From assembly GCA_003670735.1 (NCBI GenBank), contig QWQU01000006.1, positions 1-48,482 of the forward strand: a stretch of 48,482 nt of DNA. The letters run 5' to 3'. The notes below the pieces were generated by a model. That model was not told where the DNA came from. It did no database searches and saw only the letters and a program-made list of their open reading frames with translations. The first letter of the stretch is position 1. Each line of letters opens with the position of its first letter. Both the position numbers and the translations under genes were made by a program. This stretch comes from Chloroflexota bacterium (lineage in GTDB: Bacteria > Chloroflexota > Dehalococcoidia > UBA2979). Shown here one piece after another: positions 41,035-48,482 of the stretch.

Positions 41035-43248
41035 ATGCCGGTCGACGACCAGACGCTTGCCGCGATTGCGCTGTCCCGCGCTGAGTACGACCGCCTGGTG
41101 ACGATGCTGGAGCGCGAGCCCACTGAGGTGGAGCTCGGGATCACCTCTGCGCTCTGGTCGGAGCACTGCGGGTACAAGCACTCGAGGCCGCTGTTCAAGC
41201 ACTTCCCGACGACCGGCCCGCGCGTGCTGACCGAGGCGGGCGCCGAGAACGCGGGCGCGATCGACCTGGGCGATGGCTGGTGCGCCGTCTTCAAGATGGA
41301 GTCGCACAACCACCCCTCGGCGATCGAGCCGTATGAGGGCGCCGCGACCGGAGTGGGCGGGATTCTGCGTGACATCTTCGCGATGGGGATGCGCCCCGTG
41401 GCACTCCTCGACTCGCTGCGGTTCGGGCCGCTCAGCGACGCGCACAATCGCCACCTCTTTGCGGGCGTGGTCGCTGGCATTGGTGGCTACGGCAACTGCA
41501 TTGGCGTCCCGACCGTGGGTGGCGAGGTACAGCTCGCGCCCGAGTACAGCGGCAACCCGCTGGTGAACGCGATGGCCGTCGGCGTCGGCCGCGTCGAGCA
41601 CCTGCTCTCCGCAGCGGCCCGTGGCGTTGGCAATCCGCTGGTGCTGGTCGGCGCTGACACCGGGCGTGACGGCATTCACGGCGCGACGTTCGCCTCGGTG
41701 GATCTGTCGGCGGATGCCGCGGAGCGCCGTCCGGCCGTGCAGGTGGGCAACCCGTTCCTGGAAAAACTGCTGATGGAGGCCTGCGTCGAGCTGGCCGAGC
41801 AGCACGGTGACTGGATTGAAGGCCTGCAGGACCTCGGCGCGGCCGGGCTTACCTCGAGCGCGATCGAGTCCGCGCATCGAGCGGGCACTGGCATCGACCT
41901 CGACACCGCGCGCGTACCGCGCCGCGAGCAGGGGATGACGCCGTACGAGGTGATGCTGTCGGAGTCGCAGGAGCGAATGCTCGTGATTCCGAAGGCCGAG
42001 CACCTCGAGGATGTGCTGGCACTGTTCCGCAAATGGGAGCTGCACGCTGACGTGATTGGCGTCGTGACTGGCGATGGCCTCGCGACGATCCGCGATGGCG
42101 ACGAGGTGGTCGCGCGCATCCCGATCGATGTGCTGAGCGACGCACCGCAGTACGAGCTGGAGACGGTGCGACCGGCACGGCTCGATGCGCTGCAGGCGTT
42201 CGACTTCACGTCGCTGCCCGACCTCGATGCATCGAACGCGACGGCGACGCTGCTGCAGCTGATGGCCTCGGAGAACCTCGTGAGTCGGCGCTGGATCTTC
42301 CAGCAGTACGACCACCAGGTGCAGAACAATACGATCGTGCCGCCGGGTGGCGATGCTGCCGTGATCTGGCTGAAGGGCACGCCGCGCGGGCTGGCCGTGG
42401 CGACGGACTGCAACGGCCGCCTGGTTGGCCTCGACCCGCGCGTTGGCGCACAGATCGCGGTCGCCGAGGCCGCGCGCAACGTGGTCGCGGTCGGCGCGGT
42501 GCCGACGGCGGTGACGGACTGCCTCAACTTCGGCAACCCGGAGCGCCCCGAGGTCGGCTACGAGCTGACCGAGGCGATCATTGGTCTGTCAGAGGCCTGC
42601 CGCGTGCTGGGCACGCCGGTCGTGTCGGGGAACGCCTCGCTCTACAACGAGACGCCGAGCGGCGCGGTGCTGCCAACGCCGGCGATTGGCATGCTTGGCG
42701 TGATCGACGACGTTGCGCGCGCACTGACATGCGCGCCGTCCGAGGGCGACACACTAGTGCTGCTTGGCGCGGAGATCGCGCAGGACGCGAGCACGCTCGT
42801 GGCTGCCGAGTACGTCTCGGTGATCCATCACACGGTGGCGGGTCTGCCACGCATCGATCTCGACCTCGAATCACGTGTGCAACGGCTCGTGCTCGACGCG
42901 CACGCGCAGCAGCTGCTGACCGCGGCCCATGACTGCGCCGATGGTGGGCTCGCGGTTGCGCTGGCGGAGTGCTGCATCGCGGGTCGCGTTGGGCTCGCTG
43001 GCTCTGCCGACGTGACGGGCCGCCTCGACGCCGCCTTGTTCGGTGAGGCGCAGTCGCGCTTCATCGTGGCGACCGAGGACGCGGGTTCCGCCGAGGCGCT
43101 GCTCGCGCTCGCGGCTGCGGCGAACGTGCCGGCGGTCGTGCTTGGTGTCGCCGAGGGCGATCGTCTACGCCTCGGGCCAGTCGATGCGTCAGTCGCCGAG
43201 CTGGCTGATGCGTACGAGGGCGGACTCGGGCGGATTCTCGCCGGGTAG
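41035..43248 (+). CDS. purL: Phosphoribosylformylglycinamidine synthase subunit PurL
   Basis: A 737-residue PurL of the small (PurLQS) type. '[27 protein letters not shown]' with the catalytic histidine, '[44 protein letters not shown]', '[13 protein letters not shown]', '[11 protein letters not shown]', then the second half with '[14 protein letters not shown]' and 'GNASLYNET'. The start is ATG 41035 with ACGGAG upstream; the track's 40960 is rejected. A small lipoprotein gene follows after 11 bases. Confidence 0.96.
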   Translation: MPVDDQTLAAIALSRAEYDRLVTMLEREPTEVELGITSALWSEHCGYKHSRPLFKHFPTTGPRVLTEAGAENAGAIDLGDGWCAVFKMESHNHPSAIEPYEGAATGVGGILRDIFAMGMRPVALLDSLRFGPLSDAHNRHLFAGVVAGIGGYGNCIGVPTVGGEVQLAPEYSGNPLVNAMAVGVGRVEHLLSAAARGVGNPLVLVGADTGRDGIHGATFASVDLSADAAERRPAVQVGNPFLEKLLMEACVELAEQHGDWIEGLQDLGAAGLTSSAIESAHRAGTGIDLDTARVPRREQGMTPYEVMLSESQERMLVIPKAEHLEDVLALFRKWELHADVIGVVTGDGLATIRDGDEVVARIPIDVLSDAPQYELETVRPARLDALQAFDFTSLPDLDASNATATLLQLMASENLVSRRWIFQQYDHQVQNNTIVPPGGDAAVIWLKGTPRGLAVATDCNGRLVGLDPRVGAQIAVAEAARNVVAVGAVPTAVTDCLNFGNPERPEVGYELTEAIIGLSEACRVLGTPVVSGNASLYNETPSGAVLPTPAIGMLGVIDDVARALTCAPSEGDTLVLLGAEIAQDASTLVAAEYVSVIHHTVAGLPRIDLDLESRVQRLVLDAHAQQLLTAAHDCADGGLAVALAECCIAGRVGLAGSADVTGRLDAALFGEAQSRFIVATEDAGSAEALLALAAAANVPAVVLGVAEGDRLRLGPVDASVAELADAYEGGLGRILAG

Positions 43249-43253
43249 ATACT
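43248..43253 (+). promoter_or_regulatory. -10-like GATACT before a possibly leaderless lipoprotein gene
   Basis: GATACT overlaps the purL stop and ends six bases before ATG 43260, without Shine-Dalgarno. Confidence 0.3.
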
Positions 43254-43259
43254 CGGGCG

Positions 43260-43973
43260 ATGCACACGCTTCGTTGGATGGCCTTCCTCGTCGCGTTTGT
43301 TGTCGGTGTTGCCGCTTGTGACGCGTCAGCGGTCGTTCCTGTGACCGCTACTGCGTCTCGCGTAACGAGCACGCTCACGACTAGCCCGACGCCGGTCGTT
43401 ATTGAAACACCGGTCACGTTGCCGGCGGGTCGGACGATCGATCTTCACGTCTCGAGTGAGGCGATCCTCGCCTCTGGTGCGCCGAATGCCTATCGGGCGT
43501 CCGGCGAAAACTGCGATGGGCCGCTCTTGCAGTTCACCATTCCCCTCGCACCAGCTCGTGCGGACGACGAAATTCGTCGGTGCACGTTTAGCGAGCGGTT
43601 CGAGCAGTCTCGATACAGTTTCCTGCGCGTCCCCGACGGTTCGTACTACCTCCGTGGTGTCGAGCTCCTCGTGTGGGGGAAAGCGTCGCTGCCCATGCCG
43701 TACGTCTACAGCGATTGCGCATCGATACGTGCTCATCTGTTCTCTGCGAATGAGGATCCGAAGTCAGCCGCGCACATTCTCACCTGTTACCAGGCGCCGC
43801 CGCTACCGAACGAACTCACTGGTCGCCAAGATCGGATCTGGACCGCGCTGCCCGCGAGCGTTCGACAAGAGGGCCTTGGTCGAGCGCTCCGTAATTTCTG
43901 CTGGTACGAAGCGTCATTGCTCGGGGCGCCGAGTGACGTGCAGATCGCTCCGTCGCCGTGTGAGCTCCAGTAG
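43260..43973 (+). CDS. Putative lipoprotein, unknown function
   Basis: A 237-residue protein with a signal peptide ending in the lipobox-like 'VGVAAC' (C20), so probably lipid-modified by Lgt and anchored outside. A Thr/Ser/Pro-rich stretch follows (about 25-55). The domain after it has several cysteines ('GENCDGP', 'IRRCTF', 'SDCASIR', 'LTCYQ', 'NFCWYE', 'SPCEL'), likely paired in disulfides. I recognise no family. Base composition is a little lower in GC than its neighbours, which could mean transfer. Confidence 0.75.
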   Translation: MHTLRWMAFLVAFVVGVAACDASAVVPVTATASRVTSTLTTSPTPVVIETPVTLPAGRTIDLHVSSEAILASGAPNAYRASGENCDGPLLQFTIPLAPARADDEIRRCTFSERFEQSRYSFLRVPDGSYYLRGVELLVWGKASLPMPYVYSDCASIRAHLFSANEDPKSAAHILTCYQAPPLPNELTGRQDRIWTALPASVRQEGLGRALRNFCWYEASLLGAPSDVQIAPSPCELQ

Positions 43974-44048
43974 CGCGACAGATCACGGCGGGCGGCGACT
44001 ACGCCTGCTGCGTGGCGGATGACCATACGGGTATTTGGCTTCGATCGG

Positions 44049-44828
44049 TCAGTGCGACTTGTCGGCACACCAGATCGTCCAGCGGTCACGCTCGACGATC
44101 GGTTCGTGCGCGGGCAGGCGCTGGGCGATGAACGCGACGAGCTCGGCCAATTCGCTGTCGGTGAGGTAGTGCAAGATCGAGCGGCCGACGCGACCGAGCA
44201 GGTCCTGCGAGAGCTCTTCGATTCCTGCGTACGTCGTTCGCGTCTCCCACACGGTGGTTGTTTGCGTCGGGACGAAGCCTGCGGCGCGCAGTGCGTGCTC
44301 GACGCTCGGCGTCGTTGGTCGTCGGCCCAACTCTGTGTCGAGCAGCTTCGGGAAGCACTCGAAGAAGTAGCCGCGGATGTGGTCGGGCGAGCCGGCGATC
44401 GTGATGTCTTCGGGCGTTCGGTCCTGGATGACGTAGTGCCCGCCTGGCCGGAGCAGTCGATGTGCTTCTTCGAAGCACGCGGTGTAGTCGGTCAGGTGAT
44501 GAATCAGCGCACGCTCGAAGACGATGTCGCGGCTTTCGCTCGGGAGGCCGGTCGCGGTGGCGTCGCCCTGTCGGAACGAGATGTTGGGTGGTCCGCCGTT
44601 CCGTTCGGTTGCTGCTCGGACCATCTCTTCCGAGAAGTCGACGCCGACTACGGAGGCCGCCCCGATGTCCAACCACGCGGCGCTGTAAATGCCGCCGCCA
44701 CAGCCGACGTCGGCCACCTGTATATCGACTGGATCAAGGACGGAGCGGATCGCGGCAGCCCAATCAGGGTGCGCTGCTCGGCTGGCGTAGGTGTAGCGGT
44801 TCTCAGGCGAATGGAAGTCGATGTTCAT
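44049..44828 (-). CDS. Class I SAM-dependent methyltransferase
   Basis: A 259-residue methyltransferase: motif I 'VADVGCGGGIYSAAW', 'VVGVDFSEEMVRAA', 'ISFRQGDATATGLPSESRDIVFERALIHHL' and 'EEAHRLLRPGGHYVIQDRTPEDI'. The type-11 (UbiE-like) pattern with a C-terminal extension ('ELSQDLLGRVGRSILHYLTDSELAELVAFI'). Acceptor unknown. The ATG at 44828 has AGGAGG 7 bases upstream on the minus strand; the track's longer frame to 45239 is rejected. It is convergent with the lipoprotein gene. Confidence 0.92.
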   Translation of the reverse strand: MNIDFHSPENRYTYASRAAHPDWAAAIRSVLDPVDIQVADVGCGGGIYSAAWLDIGAASVVGVDFSEEMVRAATERNGGPPNISFRQGDATATGLPSESRDIVFERALIHHLTDYTACFEEAHRLLRPGGHYVIQDRTPEDITIAGSPDHIRGYFFECFPKLLDTELGRRPTTPSVEHALRAAGFVPTQTTTVWETRTTYAGIEELSQDLLGRVGRSILHYLTDSELAELVAFIAQRLPAHEPIVERDRWTIWCADKSH

Positions 44829-44890
44829 CGTGTCCTCCTGAGTCGTGCGCGCGCTGCCACAGTACGCCGGATCACACGGCGGGCTGCGCC

Positions 44891-44896
44891 TACGCT
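44891..44896 (+). promoter_or_regulatory. -10 element TACGCT for a leaderless NUDIX gene
   Basis: TACGCT ends six bases before ATG 44903, with no Shine-Dalgarno. Confidence 0.4.
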
Positions 44897-44902
44897 CGCT
44901 GC

Positions 44903-45382
44903 ATGACTGACGAGACCCGCAGCGAAGACGAGGACAACGGCGCCGACTGGGTGCTGTCGTGGACGCCCGCGAGCATCGAGGTGCCTGTGGGGATGAACCA
45001 GGGCGCGTCCGGGCTGTGCCGGGTCGCCTCTGGCGAGCTCGTGGTGATCTCGGTGGATGGTGGAGCGAGCTGGGACCTGCCGGGCGGGCGACCTCGAGGT
45101 GATGAGTCGCTGCGGCAGACGCTCGATCGTGGGCTCTGGGACGAGGCCGGGGTGCGGGCGTCCGAGGCGACGCTGCTTGGCTATGCGCGCAGTGCATGCC
45201 TCGCTGGGCCGCACCAGGGGCTGGTGCTGGTGCGCTCAATCTGGCTGGCTGACGTGACGCTGGAGGCAGACCTCGACGCTTCGAGTCGACTCGTGGTTCC
45301 CGCGGCAGAGGCGCTCGCGCTGATTCCGGAGGGGATGCGCGACTTCTATGTCGAGATCTTCGAGTCAGCCGGGCTCGTCTAG
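44903..45382 (+). CDS. NUDIX-domain protein with degenerate box
   Basis: A 159-residue NUDIX-fold protein. The box reads 'GGRPRGDESLRQTLDRGLWDEAGV': against GX5EX7REUXEEXGU the RE glutamate is replaced by glycine and the first E of EE by aspartate. Metal-dependent hydrolysis may be weakened or lost. The frame upstream (track start 44462) runs antisense to the methyltransferase and is not coding. It may be leaderless. Divergent from the methyltransferase gene. Substrate unknown. Confidence 0.85.
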   Translation: MTDETRSEDEDNGADWVLSWTPASIEVPVGMNQGASGLCRVASGELVVISVDGGASWDLPGGRPRGDESLRQTLDRGLWDEAGVRASEATLLGYARSACLAGPHQGLVLVRSIWLADVTLEADLDASSRLVVPAAEALALIPEGMRDFYVEIFESAGLV

Positions 45383-45393
45383 CGCGTAGCTCT

Positions 45394-45432
45394 GTTCAGA
45401 ACTAATGTTTGACATATTGAGAACGGAAGTTC
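45394..45432. promoter_or_regulatory. Inverted repeats GTTC-n-GAAC and GAAC-n4-GTTC, LexA-box-like
   Basis: GTTCAGAAC (45394-45402) and GAACGGAAGTTC (45421-45432) flank or fill the rplI P1 promoter. The second fits the GAAC-N4-GTTC core of Gram-positive SOS boxes and occupies the -35/-10 spacer, an effective operator position. The lexA gene is not in the window, so the assignment is tentative. Confidence 0.4.
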
Positions 45433-45438
45433 TACCCT
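45409..45438 (+). promoter_or_regulatory. Promoter P1 of the rplI-dnaB operon
   Basis: Consensus TTGACA, 18-base spacer, TACCCT. It gives a leader of about 240 bases before rplI. Confidence 0.65.
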
Positions 45439-45483
45439 GTTCCAGCAACCCTGGTTGCGGAAGCGAGGCTCCGTTCCGACCGA

Positions 45484-45513
45484 TTGCACGCCGATAACCG
45501 TCGCGGGTACCCT
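45484..45513 (+). promoter_or_regulatory. Promoter P2 of the rplI-dnaB operon
   Basis: TTGCAC, 18-base spacer, TACCCT, the same -10 as P1. The leader from here to 45686 has no recognisable ORF; a small GCAACC/GGTTGC hairpin lies between P1 and P2. Confidence 0.5.
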
Positions 45514-45686
45514 GTGCGTCCTGTCTGAGGATTGACTCACAGGAAATCCACGCCGCAATCCCAACCGCTGGGCACGATCTCTCGCCCTTTTGGGATACGT
45601 TCGTTGGTAAGTGACCGGTCGGTACTGGGTTCGTCCCGCAATATCAGGGGCGTCCCGGCTCCGACACGCCGAGAGGGTTATCCGTC

Positions 45687-46292
45687 GTGAAGGTGCTGTT
45701 TCTAGAGACCGTTGAAGGTTCGGGTTCCCGCGGCGAGGTGAAAACCGTTGCCAATGGATACGCTCGAAACTTCCTCTTGCCGCGTGGCTTTGCCGCGCCG
45801 GCAACGCCCTCGATTCTCAAGCGAGCGGAAACGCTCGTCGCGGAAGAAGAGATCAGGCAGCGGTCACTGGACGAGCGGGCTCAAGGGCTTGTCGGCAAGC
45901 TCGAAGGCAATCCGCTCGTATTCGCCGTTCGCGTCGGAGAGCAGGGACGTCTGTACGGTTCTGTCACAAATGCTGACGTCGCCGAGAAGGCTGGGGAGAT
46001 TCTTGGCGAAGAACTGGACAGGCGTCGCGTACTGCTGCCTGAGGTGATCCGTTCGGTCGGGGTGTACACCGTGCCCCTTCGTCTGTCGCGTTCCGTGACA
46101 GGCGAGGCGCAGGTGGTGGTTGTGGACGTCGATGCACCGCAAGGTGTTGAGGCGGCCGTTGCGGAATTGCTGGCTCCGCCAGTCGTTCCGGAGGACCCCG
46201 CTGAGGTTGTCGCCTCTACCGCCGACGCGGACACTGACAGCGAGTCGGAGTCGGGCCAATCTGCTGCTGACGAGGACGCGTCCGAGGAGTAA
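45687..46292 (+). CDS. rplI: Large ribosomal subunit protein bL9
   Basis: A 201-residue L9. The N-terminal domain reads 'MKVLFLETVEGSGSRGEVKTVANGYARNFLLPRGFA', then the long connecting helix and the C-terminal domain ('FAVRVGEQGRLYGSVTNADVAE', 'VGVYTVPLRL'). It is longer than the usual 150 residues because of a Val/Ala/Pro then Asp/Glu/Ser-rich acidic tail of about 50 residues. The GTG start has GAGAGGG about 9 bases upstream. rpsF, ssb and rpsR, its usual partners, are not in front of it; dnaB follows. Confidence 0.95.
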   Translation: MKVLFLETVEGSGSRGEVKTVANGYARNFLLPRGFAAPATPSILKRAETLVAEEEIRQRSLDERAQGLVGKLEGNPLVFAVRVGEQGRLYGSVTNADVAEKAGEILGEELDRRRVLLPEVIRSVGVYTVPLRLSRSVTGEAQVVVVDVDAPQGVEAAVAELLAPPVVPEDPAEVVASTADADTDSESESGQSAADEDASEE

Positions 46293-46304
46293 TCCTCCGC
46301 CACG

Positions 46305-46325
46305 CACCTCGTGTGTAACGAGGTG
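46305..46325 (+). other. Hairpin between rplI and dnaB
   Basis: CACCTCG-tgtgtaa-CGAGGTG, with the half-site CCACCTCG repeated at 46351. No U-tract, so it more likely affects mRNA stability or processing than termination. Confidence 0.35.
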
Positions 46326-46370
46326 GCCGCGAATGTCTCTACAGACCTGGCCACCTCGTAGTTCGCTTCC

Positions 46371-47786
46371 ATGGTGATGACCGGCCGGCCGGCTCCGCTT
46401 CGTCCGGAGCCGCGCCCGGTAACGGGACTTCCGCCCCACGACATCTCTGCCGAAGAGGCTGTGATCGCGGCGCTGCTCCTTGATGAGGACGCGTTCGCGC
46501 ATGTCGTGCCGATCCTCGATCCCGAGGACTTCTTCCGCGAGCAGCATCAGTGGGCGTACGAGGCGTGCGCTGCGCTCACCGAGCGCAACGAGCCGATCAC
46601 CATTCCCACACTTGCGCACGAGCTCGACCGCGCAGGCCACCTCGACGCGCTCGGCGGGGAGCCGGCGCTTGTCGAGATCGCTGGTCGCCACTTCACAGCA
46701 CAGGGCGTCGAGGCGCATGCGCGGATCGTCGCGCGCGACTCGATGTATCGACGCCTGATCCAGGCCGCCGGGCAGATGACCGCGCTGGCGTATCAGGGCG
46801 GGCCGGACGCGGCGCGTGTGCTGTCGGCGGCAGAAGAGCTGCTGCTGGGCATTCGCTCGGCGGAGGCTGCCGGCGACTTTAAGAAGCTGCGTGACCTCCT
46901 CGATCAATTCATGGAGGAGCCCGGCGAGGATCCCGAAGCGGGACTCTCGTTCGTGCGCTCCGGCTTCATGGACCTCGACCAGCAGCTCAACGGCGGCTTC
47001 CCGCGCGGCGCACTGTGCGTGCTTGCCGCTCGTACTGGTGTCGGCAAATCGTCGCTGCTGCTGAACTTCGCGCGCAACGCGTCGATTGGGCATCACGGCA
47101 CGGTCGCCTTCTTCGCGCTCGAGATGTCTGCGGACTCGCTCGCGCGACGCTTGCTGTCGGCGGAAGCTGACGTCGAGGGCGCACGACTCGTGCTTGGTAC
47201 GCACTCGGACTCCGAGGAAGCACGGATCATGCACGCGATCGGCACGCTCGCCGAGGCGAATATCTACATCGACGACTCGGCGACGCTGTCCGTTGCGGAG
47301 ATCCGCGCGAAGTGTCGCCGACTGCGCGCAGAGGTCGGTCTTGACCTCGTGATCGTGGACTACCTCCAGCTCTTGCACGGTGGCGCGCGCGCGGACACGC
47401 GAGCCAATGAGGTCGCTGCGATCTCGCGTGCGCTGAAGGAGCTCGCGCGTGAGTTCGACGTGCCGGTGATTGCGGCCGCTCAGCTGTCTCGAGCTGTTGA
47501 GACGCGTAACCCGCACATCCCGATGCTGTCCGACCTGCGCGAGTCCGGCTCGATCGAGCAGGACGCCGACATCGTGATGTTCATCTACCGCGAAGACATG
47601 TATGCGTCGCCGGACGAATGGCAGCAGGACCACCCGGATCTGCCCGGTGGTCAGCACCCGGCGGGTCTCGCGCAGATCATCATCGCGAAGCACCGTAACG
47701 GCCCGACGGGTGCGATCACGGTGCGCTTCCGCAACAGCACGGCCTCGTTCCAGGATCTCGTGCTGCGCGAGCCTGAGTACTTCTAG
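46371..47786 (+). CDS. dnaB: Replicative DNA helicase DnaB
   Basis: A 471-residue DnaB: the N-terminal helical domain ('PPHDISAEEAVIAALLLDEDAFAHV', 'FFREQHQWAYEACAAL'), linker, and RecA-like domain with Walker A 'AARTGVGKSS', 'ALEMSADSLARRLLS', Walker B 'LDLVIVDYLQLL', 'ISRALKELAREFDVPVIAAAQLSRAVE' and 'LRESGSIEQDADIVMFIYRE'. It unwinds DNA at the fork. The start may be ATG 46371 or 46377; there is no clear Shine-Dalgarno. No intein is present. It is followed at five bases by a DnaD-like gene. Confidence 0.96.
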   Translation: MVMTGRPAPLRPEPRPVTGLPPHDISAEEAVIAALLLDEDAFAHVVPILDPEDFFREQHQWAYEACAALTERNEPITIPTLAHELDRAGHLDALGGEPALVEIAGRHFTAQGVEAHARIVARDSMYRRLIQAAGQMTALAYQGGPDAARVLSAAEELLLGIRSAEAAGDFKKLRDLLDQFMEEPGEDPEAGLSFVRSGFMDLDQQLNGGFPRGALCVLAARTGVGKSSLLLNFARNASIGHHGTVAFFALEMSADSLARRLLSAEADVEGARLVLGTHSDSEEARIMHAIGTLAEANIYIDDSATLSVAEIRAKCRRLRAEVGLDLVIVDYLQLLHGGARADTRANEVAAISRALKELAREFDVPVIAAAQLSRAVETRNPHIPMLSDLRESGSIEQDADIVMFIYREDMYASPDEWQQDHPDLPGGQHPAGLAQIIIAKHRNGPTGAITVRFRNSTASFQDLVLREPEYF

Positions 47787-47791
47787 TCGTC

Positions 47792-48482
47792 ATGACCAGC
47801 GCACCGTTCGAGGGGTTTGTTGCGGGCGGGGCTGCGGTCACGCTGCCCGCGCAGCTGCTGACCGAGCTGCTGCCGGCGATCGAGGACGACGCAGAATTGC
47901 GCGTCACGCTGTACGCCTGCTACGCGATCGGTCGCGCGCGTGGTGCACTGCGAGCAGTGCGTGCCTCGGCGCTGGCGAATGAGGGACCGCTGCTGCGTGC
48001 GCTCGAACGTGACGTGCGCGGCGTGCGCGCGGCGTTCGAGGTTGGCCTCAATGCTGCGATCGCGCGCGGGACGCTGCTCGCGTGTGGGCTCGATGATGGG
48101 GACACGCTGGTGCTCGTGAACAACGAGGCGGGACGACGCGCGCTGCCGCGTATCGAGTCCGGTGCGCTGGCGGTGCCCGGTGCTGCGGCGCCGATGCGCG
48201 CGGCAAACCTCGAACGGCCCGCGCGACCGGCGCAGGTGTACGAGCAGGAGATTGGTGTGCTGTCGCCCTCGGTGGCCGACGCGCTGGCTCGCGCTTCGGA
48301 GCGCTGGCCTGAGGAATGGATTGTCGACGCGCTGCGGCTCGCGGCGACGCGCAATGCGCGCTCGTGGCGGTACGCCGAGGCGGTGCTGGAGCGGTGGGAG
48401 ACGGAAGGGAAAGACGATGGAGCGACTCGGGGGGCTGCTCAAGGCCCAAGTGCACGCGACCACGGCCCCTATGACCGGTTCA
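47792..48482 (+). CDS. DnaD-domain protein (3' end beyond window)
   Basis: Not in the track because it has no stop before the window ends. ATG 47792 follows dnaB by five bases. The reading frame is open for 230 codons. The N-terminal half ('LPAQLLTELLPAIEDDAELRVTLYACYAIGR') looks like a DnaD-type winged helix. The second part is a clear DnaD/DnaB_2 domain: 'VYEQEIGVLSPSVADALARA', 'WPEEWIVDALRLAATRN' and 'SWRYAEAVLERWETEGKDDG'. In Bacillus, DnaD and DnaB(2) help load the helicase. With dnaB it forms a replication-initiation pair. The frame after about residue 212 loses similarity, so the true stop may be close. Confidence 0.85.
   Translation, partial: MTSAPFEGFVAGGAAVTLPAQLLTELLPAIEDDAELRVTLYACYAIGRARGALRAVRASALANEGPLLRALERDVRGVRAAFEVGLNAAIARGTLLACGLDDGDTLVLVNNEAGRRALPRIESGALAVPGAAAPMRAANLERPARPAQVYEQEIGVLSPSVADALARASERWPEEWIVDALRLAATRNARSWRYAEAVLERWETEGKDDGATRGAAQGPSARDHGPYDRF
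48417..48482 (+). CDS. Possible start of a DnaC/DnaI-like gene (partial)
   Basis: ATG 48417 has GGAAGGGAAAG about 4 bases before it and opens another frame ('MERLGGLLKAQVHA') that stays open to the window end. It overlaps the DnaD-like gene. Helicase loaders often come after dnaD. With only 22 codons visible this is a suggestion. Confidence 0.35.
   Translation, partial: MERLGGLLKAQVHATTAPMTGS

Noticed and set aside
43260-45382. Genomic island
   Set aside because: The lipoprotein gene is somewhat less GC-rich, but there is no integrase, tRNA or flanking repeat, and neighbours look native.
45864-47693. 609-aa minus-strand ORF across rplI and dnaB
   Set aside because: No recognisable domain; the plus strand encodes intact bL9 and DnaB.

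Overview
The window reads as one ordinary chromosomal stretch of a GC-rich bacterium, most likely a Chloroflexota member of the Dehalococcoidia/Tepidiformia type. This is inferred from gene content: MurT-GatD, rpsU next to yqeY and a PgpH-type HD phosphodiesterase, a DnaD-like protein behind dnaB, a cytochrome b6-type bc complex without photosynthesis genes, and an F420-type (Ddn family) oxidoreductase. Actinobacteria share the CysO/CysM/Mec sulfur-carrier pathway, but normally lack rpsU and PgpH. I saw no rRNA, tRNA, CRISPR array, insertion sequence, prophage or replication origin. Most lines of the ORF track are shadows of real genes in this GC-rich DNA.

Layout. 0-8 kb: ychF (cut by the window edge), a DUF1232 membrane protein, two XdhC/CoxI-family genes flanking a structured, terminator-bearing RNA, tatA, the murT-gatD pair, lgt and a glutaredoxin-like gene. 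8-11.4 kb (minus strand): uppP and an ABC-2 exporter. 11.7-13.9 kb: promoter, SAM riboswitch, a short Met-rich ORF, threonine synthase-like thrC, a NIL-domain gene and a MoaD-like sulfur carrier. 14.0-20.4 kb: doxX (minus), then an Rrf2 regulator, cysK, a MoaD-MoeB fusion, CysO, CysM, a thiosulfate sulfurtransferase, an unknown gene and a JAMM protease (Mec). 20.4-24.8 kb: folP-folK fusion, Ddn-like protein, Trm112-like and small membrane proteins, a CoA-binding protein and an alpha/beta hydrolase. 24.9-29.1 kb: purF, purM, purH. 29.2-33.9 kb: a glycosyltransferase and a seven-gene bc-complex operon with three tiny ORFs absent from the ORF track. 34-43 kb: rpsU, yqeY, pgpH, purQ, a DUF4389 protein, a secreted Ig-repeat protein and purL. 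43.2-48.5 kb: a lipoprotein, methyltransferase, degenerate NUDIX protein, rplI, dnaB and a DnaD-like gene running off the end.

How the genes work together. The central theme (11.7-20.4 kb) is sulfur assimilation through ubiquitin-like carriers. The rhodanese can supply persulfide sulfur, the MoeB domain can activate carrier C-termini ending in GG, CysM can use the thiocarboxylate with O-phosphoserine, and the JAMM protease can release cysteine. A third carrier sits with a SAM-controlled thrC-like gene and a NIL protein, which suggests a parallel carrier-dependent route towards homocysteine or methionine. The thrC leader is the most unusual regulatory region: the SAM aptamer's P1 helix contains the start codon of a 40-residue ORF with eight methionines, which ends at a cascade of mutually exclusive hairpins reaching towards thrC. 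Other points of interest are a family of mosaic intergenic repeats (four copies in 11 kb), several apparently leaderless genes, a heme-ci cysteine in the cytochrome b6-like subunit, and an internally duplicated, Cys-containing domain of unknown function in the secreted Ig-repeat protein.
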